Source: JAIPEK01 sp041685935 | GTDB taxonomy: Bacteria; Desulfobacterota; Desulfobacteria; Desulfobacterales; Desulfobacteraceae | Reading direction: 5' to 3' | DNA length: 29,635 nt | Assembly: GCA_041685935.1 (NCBI GenBank) | Contig: JAWLES010000008.1 | Coordinates: forward strand, 1 to 29,635 | In this document: positions 7,000 through 15,353 of the stretch, in pieces | Numbering within the stretch: position 1 is the first letter of the stretch | How the letters are laid out: each line of letters starts with the position of its first letter | Program-made: the position numbers and the translations under genes | Notes under the pieces: model-generated | The model's database searches: none | Seen by the model: the letters and a program-made list of their open reading frames with translations, nothing else | What the model was told of the DNA's origin: nothing

Positions 7000-9471
7000 T
7001 TACTCTCCTTTCATGGGGGTGATTTCATAATCTTCTTGGGTTGCGTAAACCTCCACAGCTCCCTGCAGGTCGGTCCGGTACACATCAGCTCCTCTTTTAC
7101 GGCAGCGCTTTATCACCTCTTTTGCAGGGAATCCGTATCTGTTTTTCCAGCCGCACGATATAATCACGTCATCCGGGTTCACCCGGTCCAGAAAGGATGC
7201 CGAGCTTGAACTGCTGCTGCCGTGGTGAGGCGCGACAAGAATCTCTGACTCCAGCTTTTCCCTGTACAGTTCAACCATTTGTTTTTCCACCTTACGGGTA
7301 ATATCTCCGGGAAATAGAATGGAAACTGTTTCACCGGACAGTTTGAAAACAAGGGACCGGTCATTGTAATCCAGTTTTTGATGAAAAATTTCCCCCTCTC
7401 TGTTGACAGGATTCAAGAACCTGAGCTCCACCCCTTGCACATCTACCGAGCCGCCCCTGAAAGGGGGATTACAAACCCTGGTTTCTTTCTTTTCCAGTGT
7501 CTTCATCATATCCTTGAATGATTGTTTGTCTCTTTTATCACTATTTTTCACAAACATATCCACTTTAAAGTTTTTCAGAAGATATATCAACCCGTTCATA
7601 TGGTCCATTTCCGGATGTGTCAGTATAACAGCATCCAACGCCAGAATGTTTTTTTGCCACAAAAAGGGGGCAACAATATATTTGCCCGTATCAAACCCGG
7701 ATGTATACGGGAACCCCCCTCCATCCACAAGAATCCTCACTCCGCCGGGGGCCTCGATCAGAAAACTGTTGCCCTGTCCCACATCCAGAACGGTTACGGT
7801 GAGATTTTCATTAAAATACCGTTTTTTCAGACCCACGGCATGAAAGGCAACAAAAACTGCCAGCAGAGGTATTAAAACAAAAAAATACCGTGTGTTTCTT
7901 TTTTTCAGCACAAGGAACAAAACAGCTGCTGACAAGTAGTAACAGAACAGGTCAACCTGATGTGGAGTTACACACCTCGCCCAGGTGAACTCCTGTGCAG
8001 CCGTGAACTCAGCAAATTTTACCGAAAACAGCAGGACCGGCTCGCATAAAGCAGTCAACAATACAGACAGGTCAGGGAAAAAAGGGAAGACAAAAAAAGC
8101 GGTTATGCCCAGGGGTACGCAGATAAAACCGAGTGTCGGAATCATTATAAAGTTTGTGAAAAGCTGAACAAAGGAAATCAGGTTAAAATAATACATCACG
8201 ATGGGAATTGTCCCTGCAACAGCAAAAAAGGATACGCAAAAAAATATAAACACCCTGGATGTGAAATCGTTTTTCCTGACAATCCGGCAATCTTTTACAA
8301 GGGACAGCCCGAGAATAATGAACAATACAGCCGTGAAGGAAAGCTGGAACGAAACTGAAAACAGGGCTGCAGGATCGATAAGCAGAATCAGAACAGCAGC
8401 CGCGCACAGGGAATTGATACCGTCGGCCTGTTTTTCAACTGCATAGGAAAGCAGGAATACCACAATCATGATATAAGCCCGCTGAGTTGATGGGGAAAAG
8501 CCGGAAAGCAGGGCATAGTAGGTCAACGGAATCAGAGTGGCAAACGCTGCGATCTTCCGGTTCAGCCCCTGTACCAGAAGAGTTTTGAACAGCTTGAAAA
8601 CCGAGTTGAAAAGAAAAAAGAAAATCCCCGCCACTATGGAAAGATGAAGCCCTGATATAGCCAGAATATGACTGGCGCCGGCCTTGGAGAAACTCAGGCG
8701 CAGACCTTCTGAAACTTTTGCGGTCAGCCCTGTGGTCAAAAGGGTTAAAACAGACGCCGAACCGGTATTTTCCACTGAATCTGAAATAAAATCCGCAAAA
8801 CTCTCCCTTTGGGTATTGATTTTTCTCAGGAGGCCGTCGTAAAAGGAAAAATCATTACGGGTATCCCTGATATCCACAAAATCGGCATCTGTATAAACAA
8901 TTCCCCTGATTCCCTTGAACGCCAGATACCTTTTGTAATCGAATCCGCCCGGATTACCGAAATTTCTCGGTCTTCTGATTTTACTTTTGATGGTCAGCCT
9001 GTCCCCGTATTGAACCGGGTTCTTGATATTATATACATACACGCAAAGCTTGCCGTCCACATCCTTCCTGCTTTGGCCTTTTTCCTTTATGGAAACATCC
9101 CTGATAACAATCTTTTTCCTTCTTGCCTGAGATTCCGGTTTTTCTGCAACCTCCCCGAAGATCAAGAGCTTCTGTTTGTTTGTACAGTTCCGTACAAAAT
9201 TTTCCGAACCGGTCTCATCTACAATTCCGGAAACACTATTTGCACAAACCAGAAACAAAAGAGCGGATAAAAACCAGATAAAAGAATCCCTGGTTTTCTT
9301 ACGGATGAAAAAGAGAAAAAAAAAGAAAACGATAAGAAATGAAAAAACAAAAGCGGATTGACAGGTGAAAAATTGAACGCCTGCAGCCGAACCTGATACG
9401 CAGGCTATTGCGGGGAGCAAAAGCGGAGGGTTTATACGTTTCTTACAACCTGTCAACCTGATGATACACAT
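7000..9471 (-). CDS. comEC: ComEC/Rec2-type DNA uptake channel protein
   Basis: 823 residues with the full ComEC layout. It has an N-terminal membrane and DUF4131 part (about 1-210), then the multi-pass Competence domain (about 230-520) with the hallmark ISGLHLS near residue 270. A C-terminal metallo-beta-lactamase-like domain (about 555-815) carries THPEMDH (HxxxDH form, near 617) and APHHGSSSS (near 750). In the family it forms the inner-membrane channel for incoming single-stranded DNA and may degrade one strand. No other competence gene is in the window, so use in natural transformation is unproven; many non-competent bacteria keep comEC. It lies 41 bases after murA on the same strand with no terminator between. 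The ATG at 9471 has a weak ribosome-binding site. Confidence 0.93.
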   Translation of the reverse strand: MCIIRLTGCKKRINPPLLLPAIACVSGSAAGVQFFTCQSAFVFSFLIVFFFFLFFIRKKTRDSFIWFLSALLFLVCANSVSGIVDETGSENFVRNCTNKQKLLIFGEVAEKPESQARRKKIVIRDVSIKEKGQSRKDVDGKLCVYVYNIKNPVQYGDRLTIKSKIRRPRNFGNPGGFDYKRYLAFKGIRGIVYTDADFVDIRDTRNDFSFYDGLLRKINTQRESFADFISDSVENTGSASVLTLLTTGLTAKVSEGLRLSFSKAGASHILAISGLHLSIVAGIFFFLFNSVFKLFKTLLVQGLNRKIAAFATLIPLTYYALLSGFSPSTQRAYIMIVVFLLSYAVEKQADGINSLCAAAVLILLIDPAALFSVSFQLSFTAVLFIILGLSLVKDCRIVRKNDFTSRVFIFFCVSFFAVAGTIPIVMYYFNLISFVQLFTNFIMIPTLGFICVPLGITAFFVFPFFPDLSVLLTALCEPVLLFSVKFAEFTAAQEFTWARCVTPHQVDLFCYYLSAAVLFLVLKKRNTRYFFVLIPLLAVFVAFHAVGLKKRYFNENLTVTVLDVGQGNSFLIEAPGGVRILVDGGGFPYTSGFDTGKYIVAPFLWQKNILALDAVILTHPEMDHMNGLIYLLKNFKVDMFVKNSDKRDKQSFKDMMKTLEKKETRVCNPPFRGGSVDVQGVELRFLNPVNREGEIFHQKLDYNDRSLVFKLSGETVSILFPGDITRKVEKQMVELYREKLESEILVAPHHGSSSSSSASFLDRVNPDDVIISCGWKNRYGFPAKEVIKRCRKRGADVYRTDLQGAVEVYATQEDYEITPMKGE

Positions 9472-9512
9472 GTAAAACCCGGATGGAGTGCTTTACATTG
9501 TAAAAATTTTTG

Positions 9513-10766
9513 TCAGGGAACCCGTTTAATATCAGCCCCGATTTTTGCCAGTTTTTTCTCTATGGCTTCATAGCCCCGGTCTATATGATAGACCCTGTTA
9601 ATAACGGTCTTGCCTTCAGCTATCAGACCTGCGATAATCAACGAAGCACTGGCCCTCAGGTCTGAAGCCATGACAGGAGCTCCCTGAAGTTTGTCCACTC
9701 CCTTGACCACGGCATAACTTCCCTGTGAAATGGAAATGTCCGCCCCCATACGCATCAGCTCGTTTGCATGCAAAAGACGGTTTTCAAAAATGGTTTCATG
9801 GATCACGCTGTTTCCGTCTGCGATACTCATAAGAACCATGAACTGAGCCTGCATATCCGTGGGAAAGCCCGGGTAAGGGAGGGTTTTGATATCCACACTT
9901 TTAATCCGGTCCGTTCCTTCCACGGTTATGGTGTCCCCTTCTACGGTCACACCGGTGCCGGTTTGCCTAAGTTTGCTGATGACCCCTCCGATATGATCAG
10001 GGCGACACCCTTTGATCGCAAGATGGCCTGAAGTACATGCTGCAGCCACCATAAAGGTCCCTGTTTCAACCCGGTCCGGGATCACGGCAACATCGAGGGG
10101 AGCAAGGTCTTTCGAACCTTCTACTGTAATGATCGAAGTGCCGGCGCCGCTTATTTTAACACCCATGCCGGAAAGTGCATCAGCAAGAGCAACAATTTCA
10201 GGCTCCCTGGCAGCATTCCGCAGCACTGTTCTGCCCCTGGCGAGGCAGGCGGCCATAAGAATATTTTCGGTTCCGGTCACCGTCGGGGTGTCAAAATAGA
10301 TTTCATCCCCGATGAGCCGGTCAGCAGTCGCCTCTATATATCCGTGCTCGATCCGAATACTTGCACCAAGGGTTTCAAGAGCTCTCAGATGCATGTCAAC
10401 AGGTCTTGCACCGATGGCGCATCCCCCTGGAAGGGAAACTCTGGCATGGCCGAATTTTGCGACCAAAGGCCCCAAAACCAGAATGGAGGCTCTCATTTTT
10501 CTGACAAGATCATATTCAGCAACAGTCTTATTAATGCAGGAGGTGTCAATGTCAATCCGCCCGTTTTCAAACAGGTAATCCGCCCCCAGATCGGACAGAA
10601 GGGCCAGCATGCTCTCTATATCGGCAAGGTCGGGGATATTGGATATAACCGACTTTCCCTCCGCAAGAAGGGTTGAGGCCAGAAGAGGAAGAGCTGCATT
10701 TTTAGCTCCGCTTATGCTTATTTCACCTGTCAGCCTTTTACCGCCGACGATTTCAATCTTGTCCAT
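9513..10766 (-). CDS. murA: UDP-N-acetylglucosamine 1-carboxyvinyltransferase
   Basis: MurA catalyses the first committed step of peptidoglycan synthesis, transferring enolpyruvate from PEP to UDP-GlcNAc in the cytosol. 417 residues, standard length. Visible motifs are SGAKNAALPLLA at about 19-30 (substrate-binding lysine), VRKMRASILVLGP at 88-100, and the active-site loop LPGGCAIGARPVD with Cys116 (Cys115 in E. coli). The Cys rather than Asp predicts fosfomycin sensitivity at the target level. The start is ATG at 10766 with no strong ribosome-binding site. The gene follows the tRNA-Leu terminator and probably leads comEC and the coiled-coil gene. Confidence 0.98.
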   Translation of the reverse strand: MDKIEIVGGKRLTGEISISGAKNAALPLLASTLLAEGKSVISNIPDLADIESMLALLSDLGADYLFENGRIDIDTSCINKTVAEYDLVRKMRASILVLGPLVAKFGHARVSLPGGCAIGARPVDMHLRALETLGASIRIEHGYIEATADRLIGDEIYFDTPTVTGTENILMAACLARGRTVLRNAAREPEIVALADALSGMGVKISGAGTSIITVEGSKDLAPLDVAVIPDRVETGTFMVAAACTSGHLAIKGCRPDHIGGVISKLRQTGTGVTVEGDTITVEGTDRIKSVDIKTLPYPGFPTDMQAQFMVLMSIADGNSVIHETIFENRLLHANELMRMGADISISQGSYAVVKGVDKLQGAPVMASDLRASASLIIAGLIAEGKTVINRVYHIDRGYEAIEKKLAKIGADIKRVP

Positions 10767-10795
10767 AGGTATTCGGGATATTGTATTGCATATTG

Positions 10796-10831
10796 AAAAA
10801 AGGGTCCGGGCGTGTCCCCCAAAACCCTTTT
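10796..10831 (-). terminator. Rho-independent terminator after tRNA-Leu
   Basis: Read on the minus strand, AAAAGGGT (10831-10824) pairs perfectly with ACCCTTTT (10805-10798) and runs into six Ts. An inner GGG/CCC pairing can extend the stem. It lies about 10 bases after the encoded CCA of the tRNA and about 30 bases before murA. Confidence 0.7.
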
Positions 10832-10841
10832 CATCATTTTA

Positions 10842-10929
10842 TGGTACCTGGGACGAGACTTGAACTCGTACAGTGCTTTGCACCGAGGGATTTTAAGTCC
10901 CTTGCGTCTACCAGTTCCGCCACCCAGGC
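10842..10929 (-). tRNA. tRNA-Leu (anticodon UAA)
   Basis: 88 bases including an encoded CCA end. The acceptor stem GCCTGGG (10929-10923) pairs with CCCAGGT, with one G-T pair at the end. The D-arm contains GGCGGAACTGGTAGACGC. The anticodon stem GGGA/TCCC holds loop CTTAAAA, giving anticodon TAA (leucine UUA codons). A long variable arm (class II) is followed by a GTTCAAGTC T-loop. Discriminator base A73 fits tRNA-Leu. No integrase or duplicated tRNA end lies nearby. Confidence 0.97.
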
Positions 10930-10940
10930 ATTACGTCCAC

Positions 10941-10969
10941 TAAATATAATATTTGCTTTGTTTTTGCAA
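10941..10969 (-). promoter_or_regulatory. Probable promoter of tRNA-Leu
   Basis: On the minus strand TTGCAA (10969-10964) is followed after 17 bases by TATTTA (10946-10941), about 12 bases before the tRNA 5' end. An overlapping TATATT gives a 15-base spacing. The spacing and position fit a sigma-70 type tRNA promoter; the -35 match is moderate. Confidence 0.5.
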
Positions 10970-11038
10970 GCCCAATTTATGAAGGAGGAATATATTTGTT
11001 GAGCCGAATAAGCTTTTTATGATAAAAATGCTTTTGTT

Positions 11039-11635
11039 ATGAAAATCAATACTCGAACGATCATACTTGCGTCCAAATCCCCGAGACGAAAATCTCTTCT
11101 GGAACAGACCGGCCTCCGGTTTGAAATCATTCCTGCAGAAATAGATGAAACCGTTCCAGGGGCGCCAGCTCCGGAAGAAATGGTAAAAAAACTTTCCTGC
11201 ATGAAAGCGCACCATATTGCCCAAGATTATCCTGACGCCGCAGTCATCGGAGCTGATACCATTGTGACCATTGACAAAGAAATTCTCGGGAAACCCTGTT
11301 CCAGAAGACAGGCATCTGATATGCTGAATATGCTCAGCGGCCGCTGTCATACCGTTTTTACCGGGTATACCGTATGCTGCCTGAAAAAGGGGCTGAACAT
11401 AACCGAAGCTGCGGCAACCCAGGTATTTTTCAAAAAAATCAGCTCCGCTGAAAACGTATTTTACACAAACACGGACGAACCTTATGATAAGGCGGGAGGG
11501 TATGCAATACAGGGAATCGGATCATTCCTCGTGAAAAAAATAAACGGATCCTACTCCAATGTAGTCGGTCTGCCTGTATGTGAAACAATGGAAATCCTGA
11601 TCAAGGAAAATATCGTTGCAATAGGGGAAACTTAA
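11039..11635 (+). CDS. maf: Maf-family nucleoside triphosphate pyrophosphatase
   Basis: 198 residues, normal length. Maf proteins hydrolyse non-canonical or pyrimidine nucleoside triphosphates to monophosphate and pyrophosphate in the cytosol, as a house-cleaning activity. Family motifs are LASKSPRRKSLL near residue 10, E/D-rich DETV near 37, GADTIV near 71, LGKP near 84, HTVFTGY near 103, DEPYDKAGGYAIQG near 146, and GSYSNVVGLP near 169. The ATG at 11039 has no good ribosome-binding site directly upstream. A strong AAGGAGGA lies about 50 bases away at 10982-10989, ahead of an 8-codon TTG reading frame. The gene is first of the maf-yggS-queH operon; yggS begins two bases after its stop. Whether it prefers dTTP/UTP or m7GTP cannot be told here. 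Confidence 0.95.
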   Translation: MKINTRTIILASKSPRRKSLLEQTGLRFEIIPAEIDETVPGAPAPEEMVKKLSCMKAHHIAQDYPDAAVIGADTIVTIDKEILGKPCSRRQASDMLNMLSGRCHTVFTGYTVCCLKKGLNITEAAATQVFFKKISSAENVFYTNTDEPYDKAGGYAIQGIGSFLVKKINGSYSNVVGLPVCETMEILIKENIVAIGET

Positions 11636-11637
11636 AA

Positions 11638-12330
11638 ATGGATTCAATAGAGAGCAGGTTTTTGCAAATAAGGCGGACAATTGCAGACAAAGCAGCAGAA
11701 TGTCAAAGAAGCCCGGAAGATGTCCGCATTATTGCAGTATCCAAGACACAGTCGGTCCAGGCGGTTCAAAAGGCCATAAATGCAGGGGTAGAAGCTCTTG
11801 GAGAGAACTATATCCAGGAGGCGGTTCAAAAAATCGAAGAACTGCGGGAAAAACCGGTATCCTGGCATTTCATAGGGCATCTCCAGTCCAACAAGGCCAA
11901 GTATGCTGTGCGCCATTTCGATATGATTCATACGGTGGACCGGATCAAGCTTGCCAGGGAAATCGACAAACAGGCCGGTAAAATAAATAAAACCCAGGAC
12001 ATTCTCATCCAGGTAAACATAGCAAAAGAGGATACAAAATCAGGAACTGATGCTGATAACGCCATTGCCCTTGCCAAGGAAATAGGACAGATGGAACATC
12101 TTTCTTTAAAGGGCCTGATGTGCATGCCACCCTTTTTTGACGACCCGGAAAGGGCAAGGCCCTATTTCAGGAAACTCAAAGAGCTTAAAAACTTCATCAA
12201 CAGCAAAGACCTGCCTGGCGTATCTCTTACCCACCTGTCCATGGGTATGAGCGGCGACTACAAAGTTGCAATTGAGGAAGGGGCCACCATGGTGAGAATC
12301 GGTACCAACATATTCGGAAGCCGCAATTGA
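11638..12330 (+). CDS. yggS: YggS/PLPBP family pyridoxal phosphate homeostasis protein
   Basis: 230 residues, usual length. A fold-III PLP-binding single-domain protein that helps control free vitamin B6 and amino or keto acid balance, with no known catalytic reaction. Motifs are AVSKTQ with PLP lysine K36, GENYIQEA near 55, WHFIGHLQSNKAK near 78, VNIAKEDTKSG near 126, LKGLMCMPP near 158, and the phosphate-binding LSMGMSGDY and VRIGTNIFG near 199-227. The start is ATG at 11638 with AGGGGAAA about ten bases upstream inside the end of maf. Its stop overlaps the queH TTG start in TTGA. Confidence 0.97.
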   Translation: MDSIESRFLQIRRTIADKAAECQRSPEDVRIIAVSKTQSVQAVQKAINAGVEALGENYIQEAVQKIEELREKPVSWHFIGHLQSNKAKYAVRHFDMIHTVDRIKLAREIDKQAGKINKTQDILIQVNIAKEDTKSGTDADNAIALAKEIGQMEHLSLKGLMCMPPFFDDPERARPYFRKLKELKNFINSKDLPGVSLTHLSMGMSGDYKVAIEEGATMVRIGTNIFGSRN

Positions 12331-12866
12331 AAGTATTGTTACATATCTGCTGCGCCCCCTGCGCCATTTACCCCTTAAAGGTGCTCAATGAAGAGGGACT
12401 TGACGTGATGGGATTTTTCTACCGGCACAACATTCATCCCTTCACCGAATGCATGAAAAGAGAAAACACCCTTAAATCATATGCAGAGAGTATCCAGCTC
12501 AAGGTAATATATCAGAAAGGATACGAGTTGGAACGATTTTTACAAAACGTTGTGTTCCGTGAATCTGAAAGATGCACGTTCTGCTATCATGACAGGCTGC
12601 TTGCTGCATGCAAAACCGCCAAAAGAGGTAAATTTGATGCATTTACCACAACTCTTTTATACAGCAAATTCCAGAACCATGAGATGATTCAGTCCATGGG
12701 CCGGGAAATCGGCCGCAGCGAGGGGGTTCGGTTTCTTTACAGGGACTTTTCCTCCGGCTGGAAAGAGGGAATAGAAGAGTCAAAACGTCTCGGATTGTAC
12801 AGGCAGCAGTACTGCGGCTGCATTTACAGTGAAAAAAACCGCTTTTACAAAAAAGAACCTGATTAA
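12327..12866 (+). CDS. queH: Epoxyqueuosine reductase QueH
   Basis: 179 residues, DUF208 family. QueH performs the last step of queuosine synthesis, reducing epoxyqueuosine in tRNA (anticodon position 34) to queuosine, as a non-orthologous replacement for QueG. The family cysteines are present: HICCAPC near residue 6-12 (C8, C9, C12), C83 and C86 (CTFC), and C163 with C165 (YCGC), which hold the iron-sulfur and iron centres. The start is TTG at 12327, overlapping the yggS stop by four bases (TTGA). It fits best because the protein then begins MKVLLHICCAPC as in other QueH proteins. No other queuosine gene is in the window. Confidence 0.93.
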   Translation: MKVLLHICCAPCAIYPLKVLNEEGLDVMGFFYRHNIHPFTECMKRENTLKSYAESIQLKVIYQKGYELERFLQNVVFRESERCTFCYHDRLLAACKTAKRGKFDAFTTTLLYSKFQNHEMIQSMGREIGRSEGVRFLYRDFSSGWKEGIEESKRLGLYRQQYCGCIYSEKNRFYKKEPD

Positions 12867-12888
12867 TCGAATCATTGCACAGCAGACT

Positions 12889-15123
12889 TCAGTTTCTGCC
12901 GGCCTCTTTTTTCACCCTGGTTTTGAGCATGCTGATCAAATGCCGGTCCGTCCGGTTGAGCCTGCCTGCGATCATTTCGAAAAGATGCTTTGCCACATCC
13001 GGGTATTTCTCAATTATTTCTTCGAGCTTGTCACCAGGAAACCTCTTGATCATGGATCTTCCTTTCGAGATAACCGACGCGGACCTGGGCTCACCCGTGA
13101 CCGCTGCCATCTCCCCGAAATACTCCCCGGGCTGGACGATTTCAGCGATCTTTTTGCCGCCTTTCACCACGTAAACCCCGCCCTGCACGAGCTTGAAAAA
13201 ATCAATATCCGTATTGCCTTCCCTTATAATGACATCCTTGTCCTCGTACCGTTCCACTTCCGGGTTGACAAGGTAAGCAGGCAGGTCCTCCTTTGTCACG
13301 GTGGTCTTTTTTTTGACCTCTTCAAGGGAGGTAACTCCCATCCTGACCTTTTCAAGGGCTGCATCCCGAAGCGTGGTCATACCTTCCTGGATGGCGAGCT
13401 TTCTCAGCTGATCTTCAGGCACGCTTGCATTGATCGCTTTTCCCACTTCATCCGTAACTTCCATAAGTTCGTAAAATCCGACCCTGCCTTTGTACCCGGT
13501 CCCGTTACAGTTGGAGCACCCTTTGGGGCCGTATATTGCAAGACCGGGAATTTCATCTTTGGAAAACCCCTGCAGTTCAAGTTCATTGGGATCATGGCCG
13601 GTCACATGCTCCTTGCATTCAGGGCAAAGCCGTCTGCCAAGGCGCTGGGAAAGCACCATGGTAACCGACGAAGCAACCATGTAGGACGGAATGCCGATAT
13701 CCACAAGACGGCCTATGGTGGACGGGCAGTCATTGGTATGGAGGGTACTGAACACCAGGTGGCCGGTCATGGCGGCCTTGATAGCGATTTCAGCGGTATC
13801 CTTGTCCCGGATTTCTCCAACCATGATAATATCAGGATCCTGCCGGAGAAAAGACCTGAGGGCAGCGGCAAAAGTCATTCCAACCTCCTCTTTCACAGGC
13901 ACCTGATTGATGCCCTTGAAGTTGAACTCCACCGGGTCTTCAGCAGTGAGAATCTTTGTGTCCTCCTGATTAAGCCTGTTCAGCACCGAGTACAGGGTGG
14001 TGGTTTTTCCGCTTCCGGTGGGCCCTGTTACCAGAATAAGTCCATACGGGAGGCTGATGCACCGTTTCAGGCTTTCAAATGTTCCTGATTCAAATCCGAG
14101 TTTAGCAAGATCAATGTTGAGGGCGCTCTGGTCAAGTATCCGCATGACCACACTTTCACCGAAAAGAGTGGGCAAGGTGGACACCCTGAAATCGACCGAC
14201 TTTTTCCTGCCGAACTTCATCTTGATTCTGCCGTCCTGGGGTATCCGCCTTTCAGCAATATCAAGTTCGGCAAGAATTTTGATTCTGGAGATCACTGCAT
14301 TCTTGATAGTGGTCGGCAGATTCATTGCCTTGTACAAAGAGCCGTCAAGGCGGTACCGCACCTGAAACGATTTCTCGTAAGGTTCGATATGAATGTCGCT
14401 TACACCGTCACTCAGGGCTTTAGTCAAGATTCCGTTCACAAGCTTTATGATGGGAGCATCAGAGGCCATGAAATCGTCTCTGCCGTCGTCCCTTTCATCG
14501 GGCTGGACCTCCATTTCCTCGGCTGCTTCGGAAACAAGAGAACCGAAGTCCTCCACACTTGTTACCTGCTCTTCCTCCCCTTCCTCTTCAAAGTTGAGAA
14601 ACTGCCGGTACTCCTCATCACTTATTTTATAATAATCACGGTATGCCTGGATTATGTCGTTTTCAGTGGCAACATTGACCCTGAGATTTTTCCCGCATTG
14701 TTTCTGAAGAGCTTCAACTGCAGTTGTGTCAGTGGGCTCGGTCATGGCAACCACAAGATCGTCATCCTCAAGTCTCACAGGGAAAGCCATGTAGCTTTTT
14801 GCCGTCTCGTACGGCAGAATCTCCAGAATTTTTTTATCCGGCCTGATATCGTTGTACTTTACCACATCATAATTGTAGAGGCGGCCCAAAACATTTACTA
14901 TGGTATCCGGATCAATATACCCCCTGCTTAAAAGTATGCTGCTTAGTCTCTCACCTGTCTTTTTCTGCTGTTTAAGCGCGTCCTTCAGGTTCAGGCTTGT
15001 AATCTGCCCTTCCTTGGAAAGGATCTCTCCGATGCGGGTTTTTCCGGCACCGCTTTGATCCTTGATGGTGGATTTAAGGCTTGATGTTCCTCTTTTACCC
15101 TTTTTTTTATCCGCGGTTTTCAT
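12889..15123 (-). CDS. PilB/GspE-type secretion ATPase with MshEN and cyclic-nucleotide-binding domains
   Basis: 744 residues, longer than usual PilB or GspE (about 500-570). Cytosolic hexameric ATPase of type IV pilus or type II secretion systems. Domains: an MshEN-type c-di-GMP motif (R30, G32, L35, G39, I41, L46, L50, Q53; second copy from R59 degenerate); an acidic linker (about 176-215); the core ATPase (222-600) with Walker A GPTGSGKT at 367, Asp-box and Walker B near 395-437, and zinc cysteines C500, C503, C536 and C539. A CRP-like domain (about 622-735) has a phosphate-binding cassette PGEYFGEMA to PRSASV at 665-684. E671 and R680 are conserved, so cyclic nucleotide binding looks possible. 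The ATG overlaps the upstream small gene stop (ATGA). No other pilus or secretion gene is near, so the partner machine is unknown. Confidence 0.93.
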   Translation of the reverse strand: MKTADKKKGKRGTSSLKSTIKDQSGAGKTRIGEILSKEGQITSLNLKDALKQQKKTGERLSSILLSRGYIDPDTIVNVLGRLYNYDVVKYNDIRPDKKILEILPYETAKSYMAFPVRLEDDDLVVAMTEPTDTTAVEALQKQCGKNLRVNVATENDIIQAYRDYYKISDEEYRQFLNFEEEGEEEQVTSVEDFGSLVSEAAEEMEVQPDERDDGRDDFMASDAPIIKLVNGILTKALSDGVSDIHIEPYEKSFQVRYRLDGSLYKAMNLPTTIKNAVISRIKILAELDIAERRIPQDGRIKMKFGRKKSVDFRVSTLPTLFGESVVMRILDQSALNIDLAKLGFESGTFESLKRCISLPYGLILVTGPTGSGKTTTLYSVLNRLNQEDTKILTAEDPVEFNFKGINQVPVKEEVGMTFAAALRSFLRQDPDIIMVGEIRDKDTAEIAIKAAMTGHLVFSTLHTNDCPSTIGRLVDIGIPSYMVASSVTMVLSQRLGRRLCPECKEHVTGHDPNELELQGFSKDEIPGLAIYGPKGCSNCNGTGYKGRVGFYELMEVTDEVGKAINASVPEDQLRKLAIQEGMTTLRDAALEKVRMGVTSLEEVKKKTTVTKEDLPAYLVNPEVERYEDKDVIIREGNTDIDFFKLVQGGVYVVKGGKKIAEIVQPGEYFGEMAAVTGEPRSASVISKGRSMIKRFPGDKLEEIIEKYPDVAKHLFEMIAGRLNRTDRHLISMLKTRVKKEAGRN

Positions 15124-15353
15124 ATATCTGCTGAATCTTGAGGCTTAATCTTGTAATTGTATATTTTGATGACACCGGCCAGGAGCACAAAAAAACCAAA
15201 AAGGTAAAACACGATTTTTACAAGAAACGATGCGTTTGCAAAGTATTCAATTTGGTTCACCTTTTCCATGACAGCCGGGATTCTGTAGAAAACACCCATG
15301 CCTGCCATAATCAGCACCGCTCCGTATATAGTCTGCAAATTGTTTTTATTCAT
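15120..15353 (-). CDS. Small two-helix membrane protein, function unknown
   Basis: 77 residues starting MNKNNLQTIYG. There are two hydrophobic segments (about residues 8-24 and 41-62) joined by a polar loop, and a basic tail ending KPQDSADI. The ATG at 15353 is chosen over upstream starts because AAGGAAGAG lies six bases before it and the start overlaps only the last bases of the ABC-F gene; a longer frame to 15452 would overlap far into that gene. The stop overlaps the ATPase start in ATGA. Wedged between the two genes, it is clearly cotranslated with the PilB/GspE-type ATPase and could be a membrane partner of it. No family recognised. Confidence 0.75.
   Translation of the reverse strand: MNKNNLQTIYGAVLIMAGMGVFYRIPAVMEKVNQIEYFANASFLVKIVFYLFGFFVLLAGVIKIYNYKIKPQDSADI

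Noticed and set aside
10842..10929. tRNA-Leu as an integration (attachment) site
   Set aside because: No integrase, no duplicated tRNA 3' end and no change in gene type on either side.
11760..11832. 12-base direct repeat (GGCGGTTCAAAA) 60 bases apart in yggS
   Set aside because: Both copies encode ordinary AVQK helix residues in the same frame of a conserved protein; likely coincidence of codon use.
12829..14088. 419-codon open frame on the plus strand opposite the PilB/GspE-type ATPase
   Set aside because: It lies fully antisense to a clear ATPase gene, its protein is rich in His, Phe and Pro with no recognisable domain, and there is no ribosome-binding site. It is a shadow frame.
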